NCBI GenBank assembly: GCA_030432925.1
Contig: JAUILT010000024.1
Span: 1 to 36,005 of the forward strand
Source: Bdellovibrionia bacterium
GTDB lineage: Bacteria; Bdellovibrionota; Bdellovibrionia; Bdellovibrionales; UBA1609
Length of the DNA stretch: 36,005 nucleotides
Reading direction: 5' to 3'
This document shows, one piece after another, positions 24,487 through 33,307 of the stretch. Numbering within the stretch: position 1 is the stretch's first letter; every line of letters starts with the position of its first letter. The position numbers and the translations under genes are program-made. The notes beneath the pieces were generated by a model. That model was not told the origin of the DNA. It ran no database searches and saw only the letters and a list, made by a program, of their open reading frames with translations.

Positions 24487-25483
24487 TCCATTCAGGGTAA
24501 GATGTCTGTGTGAAGGAGACTCCTGTTTTTGCTGATAAAAAGCTGGTAGTTACTCCCAGAGACCAGGTGCCCTCAGAAATAGAGCCACTTGTGGTCATCA
24601 TTCCCAGAGAATAGGCAGTAAGTAGCTGTACTCGCTCCCAATTTTCTGGAAGTTTTTTGTCAAACCTATAGTTAATGCCAATATCCCAGTGTCCCCAGCC
24701 TTGAGATGTCAGTGGAGAAACGCCAATGCCAGTGTCAAAAAAACCATTATTTATAGAAGAGGGGGACTCTGCACCGGTATGATACACCCTAAGGTTTTGA
24801 AAGAAAATGGATGCTCGAGGCCTCCAAGGGCTATCATGTTCTATAACCAGAGCCGGTTCAACGTAAAGGCTTTCATGTTCAGAAATTTTCAAAAGAGATG
24901 GGTCAGCAAGTACATCAAAGAGTGCAAGGTTTTGAAAAACTGTTTTACGTTGGGCACCGCGAGCTTGAAGGCCTCCTCTAAAAACCCAACTCTTCCAGAT
25001 CATTTGATGAGAAGCTTGAATTCTTATTGATTTTTCAAGTAAGAATCTCATGTCTACAACCGGATAACTGCGGTTTTGCACGTCTGTATAAAAGTTCATA
25101 TGAAGGGGCACATAGGCAAAAGATAAAAAAGAATTTCTCATCCACAAAACAGATCCAGCTTCTAGTTGTAGAGGTTTTTCCTCTTCAAGGAGTTTGTTCA
25201 CTACAGCGAGTTCGTCCTTGTTATCCACATCTTTTCTATAAGCGTTGACTCGCTGAAAATTCTCTCCGATATAAAGGTTGGCAACAAATTGTCGGTGAGG
25301 ATGAGCTGTTAGTTGGGCTGGGCTACAGGGAAGACTAGCCTCAACGGGGGTGAGTAAGTGGCATCCTGGTCCCAATACTGTTTGTTGTAGGTCTAAAGGA
25401 AGGGGGCCACGCAGGCGGCTCCCCCTGGCCGGAGAGGCAAAGGAGAAAACAAACCATACAAGAAGAAAGAACCTTAGGAGCAT
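24431..25483 (-). CDS. Predicted outer-membrane beta-barrel protein, unknown (second gene of operon)
   Basis: The protein has 350 residues. It starts with a signal peptide (MLLRFFLLVWFVFSFASPARG), followed by a Cys-containing loop (GPGCHLLTPVEASLPCSP) and then many amphipathic beta-strand-like stretches rich in Trp, Tyr and Phe. It ends NLEFGLVF, a barrel-type C-terminal Phe. I do not recognise the family. Its start overlaps the end of the upstream lipoprotein gene by 10 bases and its end overlaps the downstream membrane-protein gene. A stable three-part envelope assembly is a reasonable inference. Confidence 0.78.
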   Translation of the reverse strand: MLLRFFLLVWFVFSFASPARGSRLRGPLPLDLQQTVLGPGCHLLTPVEASLPCSPAQLTAHPHRQFVANLYIGENFQRVNAYRKDVDNKDELAVVNKLLEEEKPLQLEAGSVLWMRNSFLSFAYVPLHMNFYTDVQNRSYPVVDMRFLLEKSIRIQASHQMIWKSWVFRGGLQARGAQRKTVFQNLALFDVLADPSLLKISEHESLYVEPALVIEHDSPWRPRASIFFQNLRVYHTGAESPSSINNGFFDTGIGVSPLTSQGWGHWDIGINYRFDKKLPENWERVQLLTAYSLGMMTTSGSISEGTWSLGVTTSFLSAKTGVSFTQTSYPEWNGSTRTDEIVNLEFGLVF

Positions 25484-26355
25484 GATTCCTCCTCAATCCA
25501 CTCCACTGCTTTTAGGAAGTATTCAAAGGTTTCAGGATCCATCTTCTTTATGGCATCTTTAAGGTCAGCTTTACTGACAGTATCAATCAGTGGATCCAAT
25601 GAGTTTTTTTGACGAGGTAGAGCTTTTGATAGGTCAGTGAGAACATCAAGAATAGCATTTCGTACTTGTATGAGATCTCTTTCAAGGGGGAGCAGTTTTA
25701 ATGGACATTGATGGATCGCTGAGAAGTATTTTTTATTTTTTATTTTATAGTTAATTAAAAAGAGTCGAAGAGCACTGCGAAACAAAAAATTTCCTGTTGT
25801 CATCCATTCGTTGTCATCGGATATCAAGTCAATAGCTGCTTCTAGGTCAGAGGCCCCTCCAGAAAGAGGAGCCGGAAGTGAATAAGCCAGTTTTACTATT
25901 TGGCTGGTCAAAAACAGAAATCTATAAAATTTAAAAATGTACTTTTTGGTGCTTTCAGCTTCTCTCCAAGAGGGGTTTATAGAAACTAGAAAATTCAGTT
26001 GCTCATCCATCAGCTGGAATACTTTTGACTGATCAGAAGATAGGTTTCTAAGGTTTTTAAGAAATTCCACGAATCGGGACATTTTAATGCCTGACCTATG
26101 TACATAGGCTGATGCCAAGACAATTCGCACCTGATTTTGTTCTACGGACATTTCTTGGTCATTGAACCAGGGCTCAAGAACTTGAATGGCCTGGTCTGGG
26201 TTCCCCTGGTCAATCCAGTAGCTGGCTTCTTCAATAGCCAGTTGTTGTTGTGTTACTGAGGCATTTTGGTGATTCTGCATTGAACAGGATATGAGCAAGC
26301 CTGTACAGAATACAGTCAGCAATCGCCTCAAGTTATTGAAAATCTGCCATTTCAA
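25474..26355 (-). CDS. Alpha-helical lipoprotein, unknown (first gene of operon)
   Basis: The protein has 293 residues with a lipoprotein signal (RRLLTVFCTGLLISC, C24 lipidated). The mature protein appears all-helical, with a TPR-like opening (EEASYWIDQGNPDQAIQVLE) and long helices after it; it ends in EEESCS. This resembles periplasmic helical-repeat lipoproteins that scaffold outer-membrane complexes, but there is no specific family match that I can see. It heads an overlapping three-gene operon with a beta-barrel-type protein and a membrane protein. The gene runs divergently from the secreted alpha/beta hydrolase; the gap holds no clear promoter. Confidence 0.78.
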   Translation of the reverse strand: MKWQIFNNLRRLLTVFCTGLLISCSMQNHQNASVTQQQLAIEEASYWIDQGNPDQAIQVLEPWFNDQEMSVEQNQVRIVLASAYVHRSGIKMSRFVEFLKNLRNLSSDQSKVFQLMDEQLNFLVSINPSWREAESTKKYIFKFYRFLFLTSQIVKLAYSLPAPLSGGASDLEAAIDLISDDNEWMTTGNFLFRSALRLFLINYKIKNKKYFSAIHQCPLKLLPLERDLIQVRNAILDVLTDLSKALPRQKNSLDPLIDTVSKADLKDAIKKMDPETFEYFLKAVEWIEEESCS

Positions 26356-26479
26356 ATGAAAAATGCTCCTTTTTGCAAGGACTTAAGCAACAGTGGTGCC
26401 AAGCCTGCCCGATGGCTTGATGTTTGCTCTTGAGGGAGCTTCACAAACGTTTAACAGTGAACCACGAGGTTTTAATTTC

Positions 26480-27436
26480 ATGAAAACTCTATTGTTATTT
26501 TTGGCTCTGACTTCAATGTCTCCGTCTTTTTCAAAATCTCTATCTGATGAGCTTTCGGATGTTTATCTTTCTTCTGAAAAGGGGTTTGAGCAGATTTTGG
26601 AGATGTACGAGATTCCGGTGATGCCCGATTCACTGATTGTTCGAGAAAGAAGCCATTACGTACAGCCCAGTAGTGGGTTTTTTATGGAAACTCTCGTGTT
26701 GGAGGGGGCGAGCACGCCATTCTTTAAAATTCATATTAGACACCCTCAGGGGAGTATGACGGACAAGCCCCTTCCTGTAGTATTTATTGCTGCCGGTCTT
26801 TATTCTTCTGAGTTGACTTTAAACCTGTTACCCCGAGTGGAAAACATAGTGTTTGTTGTTTACGAATACCCAATCAATACAGCAGATATTTTTTCTATTC
26901 TCAGGAACCTGGATCAGTCACTGAAATCCATTCCTGGTCAGATGGCTGCCAGTCTGAATTGGTTGGCTGCCCAGCCTTGGGTGGACCCGAGAGAGATACA
27001 TACAATGAATATTAGCTTAGGGTCGTTATTTGCTCCCTTAGCGCAACGGGTAGCAGAAAGGCAGGGCACTCAAGTGCGTTCAACGATTTTGGCTTATGGT
27101 GGAACAGATCTAAGTCTGATAATTGATAGAGAGCTTCAGGGTCGGTTGGGTCATCGCGAAAGGGAGATCGCTGTGGATACCTTGGGCTTTGCACTGAAGG
27201 CCTTTGACCCTACTTTGCATCTTCCTTATCTTAAGGGGCAGACTCTCATAGTTTATGGTGAGGATGACTCATTAATACCTAAAAAAATGACCTCTCAAAT
27301 GGTGGAAATGACACCTCACCCAAAGCAAGTCGTGGCTCTTCCTGGAGGACACATTAATACAGATAAATGGGACATCATCAGGGCTTTTGGTCAAACAGTC
27401 ATCGAGTGGTACAAGGGTCTTGGGGTTGGTATTTAA
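26480..27436 (+). CDS. Secreted alpha/beta-hydrolase
   Basis: The frame is open from a GTG at 26393, but the ATG at 26480 gives a signal peptide (MKTLLLFLALTSMSPSFS) and has CGAGG upstream, so I take 318 residues. Catalytic residues follow the alpha/beta-hydrolase order: nucleophile S179 in NISLGS (an elbow with Asn in place of the first Gly of GxSxG), acid D262 or D263 in YGEDDSLIP, and H291 in PGGHINTD. The strand before the oxyanion region reads PVVFIAAGLYSS. Substrate is unknown; an esterase or peptidase role in the periplasm is possible. The stop codon shares TTAA with the stop of the Sua5 gene. Confidence 0.85.
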   Translation: MKTLLLFLALTSMSPSFSKSLSDELSDVYLSSEKGFEQILEMYEIPVMPDSLIVRERSHYVQPSSGFFMETLVLEGASTPFFKIHIRHPQGSMTDKPLPVVFIAAGLYSSELTLNLLPRVENIVFVVYEYPINTADIFSILRNLDQSLKSIPGQMAASLNWLAAQPWVDPREIHTMNISLGSLFAPLAQRVAERQGTQVRSTILAYGGTDLSLIIDRELQGRLGHREREIAVDTLGFALKAFDPTLHLPYLKGQTLIVYGEDDSLIPKKMTSQMVEMTPHPKQVVALPGGHINTDKWDIIRAFGQTVIEWYKGLGVGI

Positions 27437-28398
27437 ATAATTAAGTGTGCAGCCCGACTCAATCGATCGTCAATGCTTTGCCAAAGTTCACTCGTCCATT
27501 GAGGGGACCATCGGCAGATGATGACAGTGGCCGAACCCTGCCCCAACTCGCGCAATTGGGAATAGAGCCTGCGGGCCGCGAGTGCCGGATGATCATTCAA
27601 TTGAAGCCAGGCCGCGTTTTTTACGTTCAGTTTTTCGCTGGTTTTTTGGAGCACCTTTTCATCGGAGAGAGAGAGAGTTTTCACTAGAACTAGAGGAATG
27701 GCCGGGCGGTAGTGAACTTTCAGTTGGCCGGGAGCCGTTATTTGTATGTCGGCAGAGACAAACTCAGTGCTCCAGCCTTTATTCGATAAAGTTTTTTTTA
27801 TATCAGAGGAGAGAACAGCACCGGGCCGAAGAATCTGCAGCTGGCAGGAATAATTATTACCATCCCAGTTTTCCACTCTGCAGATGGTGGACTCCAACCC
27901 CACATGACAGGAGCCACCGTCAACCACAGGAACCATGCCAGAAAATTCCTTTTCTACATGTTCAGCGGAGGTTGGACTTGTCCTGGAGAATATATTGGCA
28001 CTAGGGGCTGCGATGGGGGCGCTCAGTGTTTTAAGAATGTGTAAGGTGACCTTATGATCTGGGCAGCGCACACCCACTGTGTTTAGACCGGCTGTAATGG
28101 TGTCACTAATATGAGGTCCTTTGGGAGCAATCAATGTGAGGGGGCCGGGCCAGAATTCCTCTGCTAGAATTTGTAAAACCGGATTCCACTCAGAAACACA
28201 GGTTTTTGCTTGATCAATGTTGGCCGCATGTACAATGAGAGGGTCAAAAGAAGGGCGCTTCTTTGTAATAAAAATACTCTCAATGGCTTTATTGGAGTTC
28301 ACCTGACCGGCAAGACCGTAAACTGTTTCTGTGGGAAGAGCTACAATCTTTTCGCTGTTCAGTAATTCAATGGCTTTGGTTGCAGTGACAATACTCAT
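27433..28398 (-). CDS. tsaC: Threonylcarbamoyl-AMP synthase, Sua5 type
   Basis: This cytoplasmic enzyme makes L-threonylcarbamoyl-AMP from Thr, bicarbonate and ATP for the t6A37 modification of ANN-decoding tRNAs. It has 321 residues. The YrdC domain (1-200) shows ALPTETVYGLAG, ITKKRPSFDPL, PGPLTLI, VGVRCPDH, APSANIFSRTSPT and LESTI..LRPGAV. A linker with APGQLKVHYRPAIPL leads to a C-terminal Sua5 domain, so this is the long Sua5 form rather than the short TsaC. The gene starts 11 bases after the metallo-beta-lactamase-fold gene and is the last in that operon. Confidence 0.96.
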   Translation of the reverse strand: MSIVTATKAIELLNSEKIVALPTETVYGLAGQVNSNKAIESIFITKKRPSFDPLIVHAANIDQAKTCVSEWNPVLQILAEEFWPGPLTLIAPKGPHISDTITAGLNTVGVRCPDHKVTLHILKTLSAPIAAPSANIFSRTSPTSAEHVEKEFSGMVPVVDGGSCHVGLESTICRVENWDGNNYSCQLQILRPGAVLSSDIKKTLSNKGWSTEFVSADIQITAPGQLKVHYRPAIPLVLVKTLSLSDEKVLQKTSEKLNVKNAAWLQLNDHPALAARRLYSQLRELGQGSATVIICRWSPQWTSELWQSIDDRLSRAAHLII

Positions 28399-28409
28399 TG
28401 GAACTCTTG

Positions 28410-29291
28410 TTAAAGACGGTAGCCATTTAAGGTTTTAAAACTTTCAAGTGGTAGATAGCGTTGTTTTTCATTTTTCTGTATTGTGGCAGCACTGATAAAG
28501 GGGTCGTGGGTCAACAGGTGCAGCCATTGACCAGGAATGGAATCTTTGTAAAGTTCTGATTTTTCATTAATCACCTGTTCAGGGTACCTATCGTAACCCA
28601 TAGTGATGGGGACATGAATCCAAGCCTGGCCAGGAATCAGATCACCACAGAAAATGGCTGGTCGGATATTTCCGTGTACAACAGTGTGCATTTGCCCAGG
28701 TGTGTGACCACTAGAAAAGCGAAAGGTGAGCCTTCCTTCAAACAGGGGTTCGGGCTGTTTTTCATTGATCAGCTGGAGACGATGGGACTCTTCTAGAAGT
28801 CTGTTCAACTCTGGTAGAAATGAGGCTCGATCTCTGGGGTGAGGGGCCCAAGCCCGTTCCCAATTTTTCTGGCTGGTTACGTATTGGGCGTTGGGAAACA
28901 GTAACTTTATACCATTGTCTTGAATACTCTTGTAAGCAGGCAGTAGTCCTCCTGCATGATCAAAGTGAAGGTGAGACAGCACGACCATGGTGATATCACC
29001 CTCTTCAATTCCCAATGCTTTCAGGTTATTCAATAATAAATGCTCTTCAGACTGCTGAATGCCAAAACGGTCAGCTAGCTTAGGTTCAAAGAAAGCGCCG
29101 ATACCAGTTTCTAGAAGAATTTTTTGATCATCAAATTCTACCAGAAAACAGCGGCAGGCTAAGGGAATTCTGTGACGTTCATCTGGAGTTATCCACTTTT
29201 CCCAAACGGCTCTGGGGGCATTGCCAAACATGGCGCCACCATCGAGAAGCTGTCGATTGCTTTCAACAGAGGTGACTTTCACCAAACTCAT
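28410..29291 (-). CDS. Metallo-beta-lactamase-fold hydrolase
   Basis: The frame opens at 29315, but the ATG at 29291 forms an ATGA overlap with the upstream stop codon and is preceded by AAGG, so I choose 293 residues. Metal ligands of the fold are all present: H107, H109, D111, H112 (SHLHFDHAGG), H196 (SSGHTPGQMH), D217 (FCGDLIPG) and H262 (LLTHDPF). The pattern and size resemble the group that includes N-acyl-homoserine lactonases and other lactone or ester hydrolases, but the substrate is not readable. No signal peptide is seen, so it is likely cytoplasmic. It sits between the ChaN-like gene and Sua5 in a compact operon. Confidence 0.92.
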   Translation of the reverse strand: MSLVKVTSVESNRQLLDGGAMFGNAPRAVWEKWITPDERHRIPLACRCFLVEFDDQKILLETGIGAFFEPKLADRFGIQQSEEHLLLNNLKALGIEEGDITMVVLSHLHFDHAGGLLPAYKSIQDNGIKLLFPNAQYVTSQKNWERAWAPHPRDRASFLPELNRLLEESHRLQLINEKQPEPLFEGRLTFRFSSGHTPGQMHTVVHGNIRPAIFCGDLIPGQAWIHVPITMGYDRYPEQVINEKSELYKDSIPGQWLHLLTHDPFISAATIQKNEKQRYLPLESFKTLNGYRL

Positions 29292-30163
29292 TTCCTTGGC
29301 TCTTCCGTCATCCAAATCCAGTCAGCCCGTAAACCCCACTTTGGATGGGGCTGTAGGAGCATGGATTTTTTCTTTTTACTCAGGTCGCTGGCATCGACTT
29401 GTGAAAGGGTTACGACTCTTCTAGCGCCTCGAGCTAAGAGGCGGTCGGGTAGGCCCCCACCGTAAGCCACATGGAAATCTCCTACAATAATCACAAAAAT
29501 ATCAGATGAGGATCGGGACTGGTGAGTGAGGGTCTGCCAGGCCATGGTTTCATCCCATACGCTTTGGGCAGTGAAGTAGTTTATCAATTGATCTGGTGGA
29601 ACGTGATCTCCCCCCATGGCGAGCTTGAAACGCTCAAAATACTGATCATTACCCAGTTCAAAGTTGGGAGGCATGAGTGCTTGCATCTTTGGGGGCAGGC
29701 TTTTAAAACCACTGCGAGCAATGGTTTGGGTGAGTTCTCTTGGGGCATTGATGGCGAAGGTCCAGCCTCCTACCTCCAAAGGCCATAGAACCAAGTGTTT
29801 GTAGAAATCATAGCTATCTCCACCCCAGTTGATGGCAGTTAAAAACTCTTCTTTGGAGGAGTCTCCGTTAAGATAAGAGTCAACGTTGATTTGCTTGCGC
29901 CAGTCATAAAAAAACTCCATGCCCACATCAAAGGTTACACCTTGAGCATGCATTTCGTTAAGAATAGCCTCTTGGTTCAGGTGATGTTGAGCATTGGTAT
30001 GCAGTTCACCCAGAAGAAGAATATCTCCCGGCCTTAGAGATTCCACAAGCTCCTCTACAGTAGAGGAAGATCTGGTTTCAGATTTATAGAGTTGAGCTAA
30101 GGCGGGTGATTGGTGCATGAGATGAATTAAAATATAGGCCACAAATAAAACTTTGATATTCAT
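29288..30163 (-). CDS. ChaN-like (DUF399) secreted protein
   Basis: The protein has 291 residues with a signal peptide cleaved probably after PALA (residue 23), and is not a lipoprotein, unlike some ChaN proteins. The family signature LLLGELHTNAQHHLNQEAIL (E53, H55, H60, H61) is intact, followed by VGMEFFYDW and, near the end, IIVGDFHVAYGGGLPDRL. Characterised ChaN homologues bind haem or are linked to iron uptake; the wider EreA/ChaN/TIKI group also contains hydrolases, so the activity stays open. The ribosome-binding site AGGGGG before the ATG is strong. It starts the operon that continues into the metallo-hydrolase (ATGA overlap) and Sua5. Confidence 0.88.
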   Translation of the reverse strand: MNIKVLFVAYILIHLMHQSPALAQLYKSETRSSSTVEELVESLRPGDILLLGELHTNAQHHLNQEAILNEMHAQGVTFDVGMEFFYDWRKQINVDSYLNGDSSKEEFLTAINWGGDSYDFYKHLVLWPLEVGGWTFAINAPRELTQTIARSGFKSLPPKMQALMPPNFELGNDQYFERFKLAMGGDHVPPDQLINYFTAQSVWDETMAWQTLTHQSRSSSDIFVIIVGDFHVAYGGGLPDRLLARGARRVVTLSQVDASDLSKKKKSMLLQPHPKWGLRADWIWMTEEPRK

Positions 30164-30278
30164 ACATTCCCCCTAGATTTACTGGCCAGGGCACACTAGT
30201 GGGTTTATTGGTGAGAATCAACTAGCGAGTGAAACTGTTCTACCGGATCGGTATAAAAACTCCAGCCTGCGCTACGCA

Positions 30279-31268
30279 TCATTGATCAAGAGAGACAATA
30301 ATGCGTCCTTTGGTTTTTCTCTGAAGCATTTTTTCGCTCACAGAGACCACCTGCTCTAGAGGGACTTCGCAGTCAAGAGTTTCCATGAGGTGAGAGGGTT
30401 TCCAATCAGAGCCGAGGTGTTCCCAGATTTTCTTTCTTAAAATAGTAGGACAATTATTGGAGCTGACTCCGAGGAGGCTAACACCTCTTAAGATCAGTGG
30501 CATAACTGTGGTACGCAGCTCATGGGAAGACGCTAACCCTACACAGGCAATGTTGCCCCAAAGGCCCACATGTCGGCACAGACCGGCGAGCAGCTCTCCA
30601 CCGACGTTATCGACAGCCCCACCAAACCGGGTGGGCTCCAGGGGGCGTTGCCCAAAGTTGAGTTCCGAGGGTGCCATTGTTTTTGTGGCTCCCCATTTTT
30701 TGAGTTGTGGATGGAAACCTTTTTTATTGGAAATGGCGATCACCTCAAAGCCAGCTCTAGAAAATAATTGAATGGCTATGGAGCCCACACCACCACTGGC
30801 TCCAGTAATGGCAATGGGTCCTTTTTCAGGGGTTTGATCCATCTGAATCATTCGCTTTAAGCAAAGAGCTGCGGTGAAGCCCGCTGTTCCAATGATCATG
30901 GCTTCTTTGAGTGAGAGCCCCTCAGGGAGTGGAACCACCCAGTCTGCTGGAGCTGCCACAAAGCCCGAATATCCACCATTATAAACTTCACCGAGCCCAC
31001 AGCCATTGATTAAAACAAGCTGGCCCTTTTCAAACTCAGGGGATGTACTTTTCTCAATGACCCCACTGACGTCAATACCGGGAATCAGTGGAAAGTTTTT
31101 TAAAATTCGACCTTTTCCTGTAATGGCCAATGCGTCTTTGTAATTGACAGAGGAATACCGGGTACGAATCAAGACTTCGCCTGATTGAAGAGTTGGTTGC
31201 TTCTGCTCAACCAACTTCGAATGATATGTAGGTTTGTTACTTATGATGATTGCCTTAGTCGTTGTCAT
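30279..31268 (-). CDS. YhdH/AcuI-type NADPH oxidoreductase (acryloyl-CoA reductase family)
   Basis: The 329-residue medium-chain reductase lacks zinc. The signature RYSSVNYKDALAITGKGRI and the NADP-binding turn ITGASGGVGSIA (156-162), with GGAVDNVGG, place it in the YhdH/YhfP group, whose best known member AcuI reduces acryloyl-CoA to propionyl-CoA. I do not give the symbol acuI because the group is annotated loosely and no DMSP or propionate genes are near. It is cytoplasmic. The start overlaps the stop of the phosphatase gene (ATGA). The 115-bp gap to the ChaN-like gene downstream shows no convincing terminator. Confidence 0.93.
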   Translation of the reverse strand: MTTTKAIIISNKPTYHSKLVEQKQPTLQSGEVLIRTRYSSVNYKDALAITGKGRILKNFPLIPGIDVSGVIEKSTSPEFEKGQLVLINGCGLGEVYNGGYSGFVAAPADWVVPLPEGLSLKEAMIIGTAGFTAALCLKRMIQMDQTPEKGPIAITGASGGVGSIAIQLFSRAGFEVIAISNKKGFHPQLKKWGATKTMAPSELNFGQRPLEPTRFGGAVDNVGGELLAGLCRHVGLWGNIACVGLASSHELRTTVMPLILRGVSLLGVSSNNCPTILRKKIWEHLGSDWKPSHLMETLDCEVPLEQVVSVSEKMLQRKTKGRIIVSLDQ

Positions 31269-31735
31269 TTGATCTTGGTTTCTAGTTCTTTGATTAACTC
31301 ATCACAACTGTCTTCCAGAATATCAATGACGAGTTCAAAGCCGTCGGTGCCTCCATAATAAGGATCCGGAACCTCTCCTACGTCATGAATTTTGCAGTAG
31401 CTCACTATTTTTTTAACTTTTTTGTGGTAGATGCCTTCGGGGTCTAATCGGAGTGTGTTGTTGTAGTTGGACTCATCCATGGTAAGAATCAAGTCAAAGT
31501 GGTCCAGGTCCTTGGGGGTTAAATGTCGTGCCAAGCTAGTTAAATTGTATCCGCGGCCTTTGGCGTGATCTCGCATTCGGCCATCTGCGGGCTCGCCCTC
31601 GTGATAGGCGGAAGTTCCAGCAGAGTCACAGCTGATTAAGTGATCCAGGCCTGCATGCTTAATTTTTTGGCGGAAGATTCCTTCTGCAGCAGGTGAGCGA
31701 CAAATATTACCAAGGCATACAAATAATACCCTCAT
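31265..31735 (-). CDS. Low-molecular-weight protein tyrosine phosphatase
   Basis: The 156-residue cytoplasmic phosphatase has the P-loop V-C7-L-G-N-I-C-R13-S (CxxxxxR), the second Cys C12 seen in many members, and the general acid D124 in VPDPYYGG. Length matches the family. It removes phosphate from tyrosine residues; in bacteria such enzymes often pair with BY-kinases for exopolysaccharide control, but no such kinase is in this window, so the target is unknown. Arginine-phosphatase activity also occurs in the family. It lies 44 bases after hspQ and overlaps the reductase start by four bases. Confidence 0.96.
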   Translation of the reverse strand: MRVLFVCLGNICRSPAAEGIFRQKIKHAGLDHLISCDSAGTSAYHEGEPADGRMRDHAKGRGYNLTSLARHLTPKDLDHFDLILTMDESNYNNTLRLDPEGIYHKKVKKIVSYCKIHDVGEVPDPYYGGTDGFELVIDILEDSCDELIKELETKIK

Positions 31736-31779
31736 GGGACCTCCTCAAAGCCTTTTGGGAGAGGCTCTTAATGACAACA

Positions 31780-32109
31780 TTAGTGAAGATGACGATGATA
31801 TCGACCACCTTCAAACTGATGAAAAACTTCAGTGATCTGTGGATGGTTAATGGGGTCCTGTGAGGAGTCGGCATTGAGGAAGCTCTCAGCCACATAAGTG
31901 ACATAGTCTGAGCCGTCCACAAGTATATGATACCAAGCCTGTTCTTTAGAGGGTTGATCATTAGAGGCCTCTTTGTACTGTTCTTCAGTTCCAGAAAAGC
32001 AATCATCCACTTCGATAATGACTCCACGATAACCATATTTTTTGTGTACGATCAGCTGACCAGGGGAAAATTTAATCAGTGGGTTGGCGGTGGATTGTTT
32101 TGGGCACAT
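31780..32109 (-). CDS. hspQ: HspQ/YccV-like protein (hemimethylated-DNA-binding fold)
   Basis: The protein has 109 residues. The family pattern is clear: FSPGQLIVHKKYGYRGVI, EVDDCF, PSKEQAWYHILVDGSD, TYVAESFL, then INHPQITEVFHQFEGGRY. HspQ in enterobacteria is a heat-shock protein that binds hemimethylated DNA and acts as a specificity enhancer for Lon. Here a similar role in proteolysis is likely but untested. It stands between the M15 lipoprotein gene (52 bases upstream) and the phosphatase gene, all on the minus strand. Confidence 0.93.
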   Translation of the reverse strand: MCPKQSTANPLIKFSPGQLIVHKKYGYRGVIIEVDDCFSGTEEQYKEASNDQPSKEQAWYHILVDGSDYVTYVAESFLNADSSQDPINHPQITEVFHQFEGGRYHRHLH

Positions 32110-32161
32110 GGCACAAGTCTATCTTGAGCCCCCATTTCATGGTAGTCCAAATTGGAAAAAC

Positions 32162-33229
32162 TTATCTGACAGTCAGAGTTATAGATTTTGTAAGACTTCC
32201 TCCAATATTCACAGACACTTGGTATTCACCTGGAGGGAGCGCAAATGTAGGGTTTGATACATGGGAGGTCTTTACAACTTTCCCATTTTGAGAGACCTGC
32301 CAAAACCATATGATGCCTTTGCCATCTTCGAGCCAGATATTTTTTGCAGATAGTTTTATAGGGGCTTTATTCGATTTAGCAGAGAGTTGTACCTGTTTAC
32401 TGGAGATAATTTCTAATTCGTTGGTCAATGCATGAATGACGTCACCGTGGGAATGCTTGTGAATGCTGCTGGGCCGTAAATCTTCACCATAAATAGTTTC
32501 ATTAAGAGGAGTTGTTCTCCAGTCACAGTGAATATGAGTAGAGTAGATCTGATAGTACCCAGCACCTAAGTCTATGCATTTATCAGCAATGGTTTGAAAC
32601 GAAACCCCAGGAACTTTAAAATCAATGGCATCACCATAGGTGTGTCGGGAGTATTTTGCGGCTCCTGGAAGGCTGGTATTGTAAGAGGGGCTTCTATAAC
32701 CACTGTTGATAATTAACGGCTTTCCAAAGTGCTCTCGCATTTGCTGAATACGGTGAAGAGCCTCTGTGGAGAAAAAGCCATAGTGGCCGCGGTTGTCATT
32801 GGCATTGAGTACCTCTGCCCGTAGAAAGTTTTCTGCCAGTGGAGCGTTAGAAACATGCTGTGAGGAAAACAGCAAATTAAGTGGAGAGCGGTATTGCCAG
32901 CGATCTAAGCCTGAAGGAAATGATGGGTCGTTGAAAGAATCCACATAATTGTACTTGGGTTCGGCGTCGTTAACATCATCTCTATTGTGGACTTCAAAGC
33001 AGGTTTGCCCTTTGGAGGTTTGTAGATAGCAAACCTGAAGACCTGAATTTTTGTCGTTATCTGGAGGAGTCGGGCTCTCAGGGGCTGTTGGAGAGTCAGG
33101 GTTTTCAGGAGTTGCCGGAGGAGGCGGTACCGAGTCCATGACTTTAGCTGGTTGAGTGGGGCCTTCCAGTTTGGCACAGCCGGTAAATACAAATGCAAAT
33201 ACAATGAGAATCAGTGTTTGTTTTTTCAT
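32162..33229 (-). CDS. Lipoprotein with M15-type (D,D-carboxypeptidase-like) peptidase domain
   Basis: The protein has 355 residues: a lipoprotein signal (FVFTGC, C18), a proline-rich linker (34-58), a small Cys pair (C67, C77), a Peptidase_M15_3-like domain (about 100-240) and a beta-rich C-terminal domain (about 285-355; FALPPGEYQVSVN) like an Ig or PKD module. Zinc-site residues fit the family: SRHTYGDAIDF (H196, D203) and HIHCDW (H234), with SGYRSPSYN before them. M15 enzymes cleave D-Ala-D-Ala or related peptidoglycan peptide bonds. I infer a surface or periplasmic cell-wall hydrolase on a flexible stalk. It is first in the run that continues with hspQ. Confidence 0.9.
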   Translation of the reverse strand: MKKQTLILIVFAFVFTGCAKLEGPTQPAKVMDSVPPPPATPENPDSPTAPESPTPPDNDKNSGLQVCYLQTSKGQTCFEVHNRDDVNDAEPKYNYVDSFNDPSFPSGLDRWQYRSPLNLLFSSQHVSNAPLAENFLRAEVLNANDNRGHYGFFSTEALHRIQQMREHFGKPLIINSGYRSPSYNTSLPGAAKYSRHTYGDAIDFKVPGVSFQTIADKCIDLGAGYYQIYSTHIHCDWRTTPLNETIYGEDLRPSSIHKHSHGDVIHALTNELEIISSKQVQLSAKSNKAPIKLSAKNIWLEDGKGIIWFWQVSQNGKVVKTSHVSNPTFALPPGEYQVSVNIGGSLTKSITLTVR

Positions 33230-33282
33230 TCTTCTATTTTATTTGATGATTTTTTTGACAGAGAAAGTTAATTACAAAAATA

Positions 33283-33298
33283 GACAAAAGTTAGTGAG
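33283..33298 (+). repeat. 16-bp direct repeat, copy 1
   Basis: The sequence GACAAAAGTTAGTGAG occurs here, just before the start of the broken nitroreductase gene, and again identically at 33457-33472 inside it, 174 bases later and in the same reading frame (RQKLV in both). A perfect 16-base match at this distance is unlikely by chance. Confidence 0.9.
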
Positions 33299-33307
33299 AG
33301 GCTTTTT

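Noticed and set aside
33255-33283. TTGACA followed at 17 bases by AAATAG, before the nitroreductase remnant
   Set aside because: The -35 match is perfect but the -10 matches only two of six bases.
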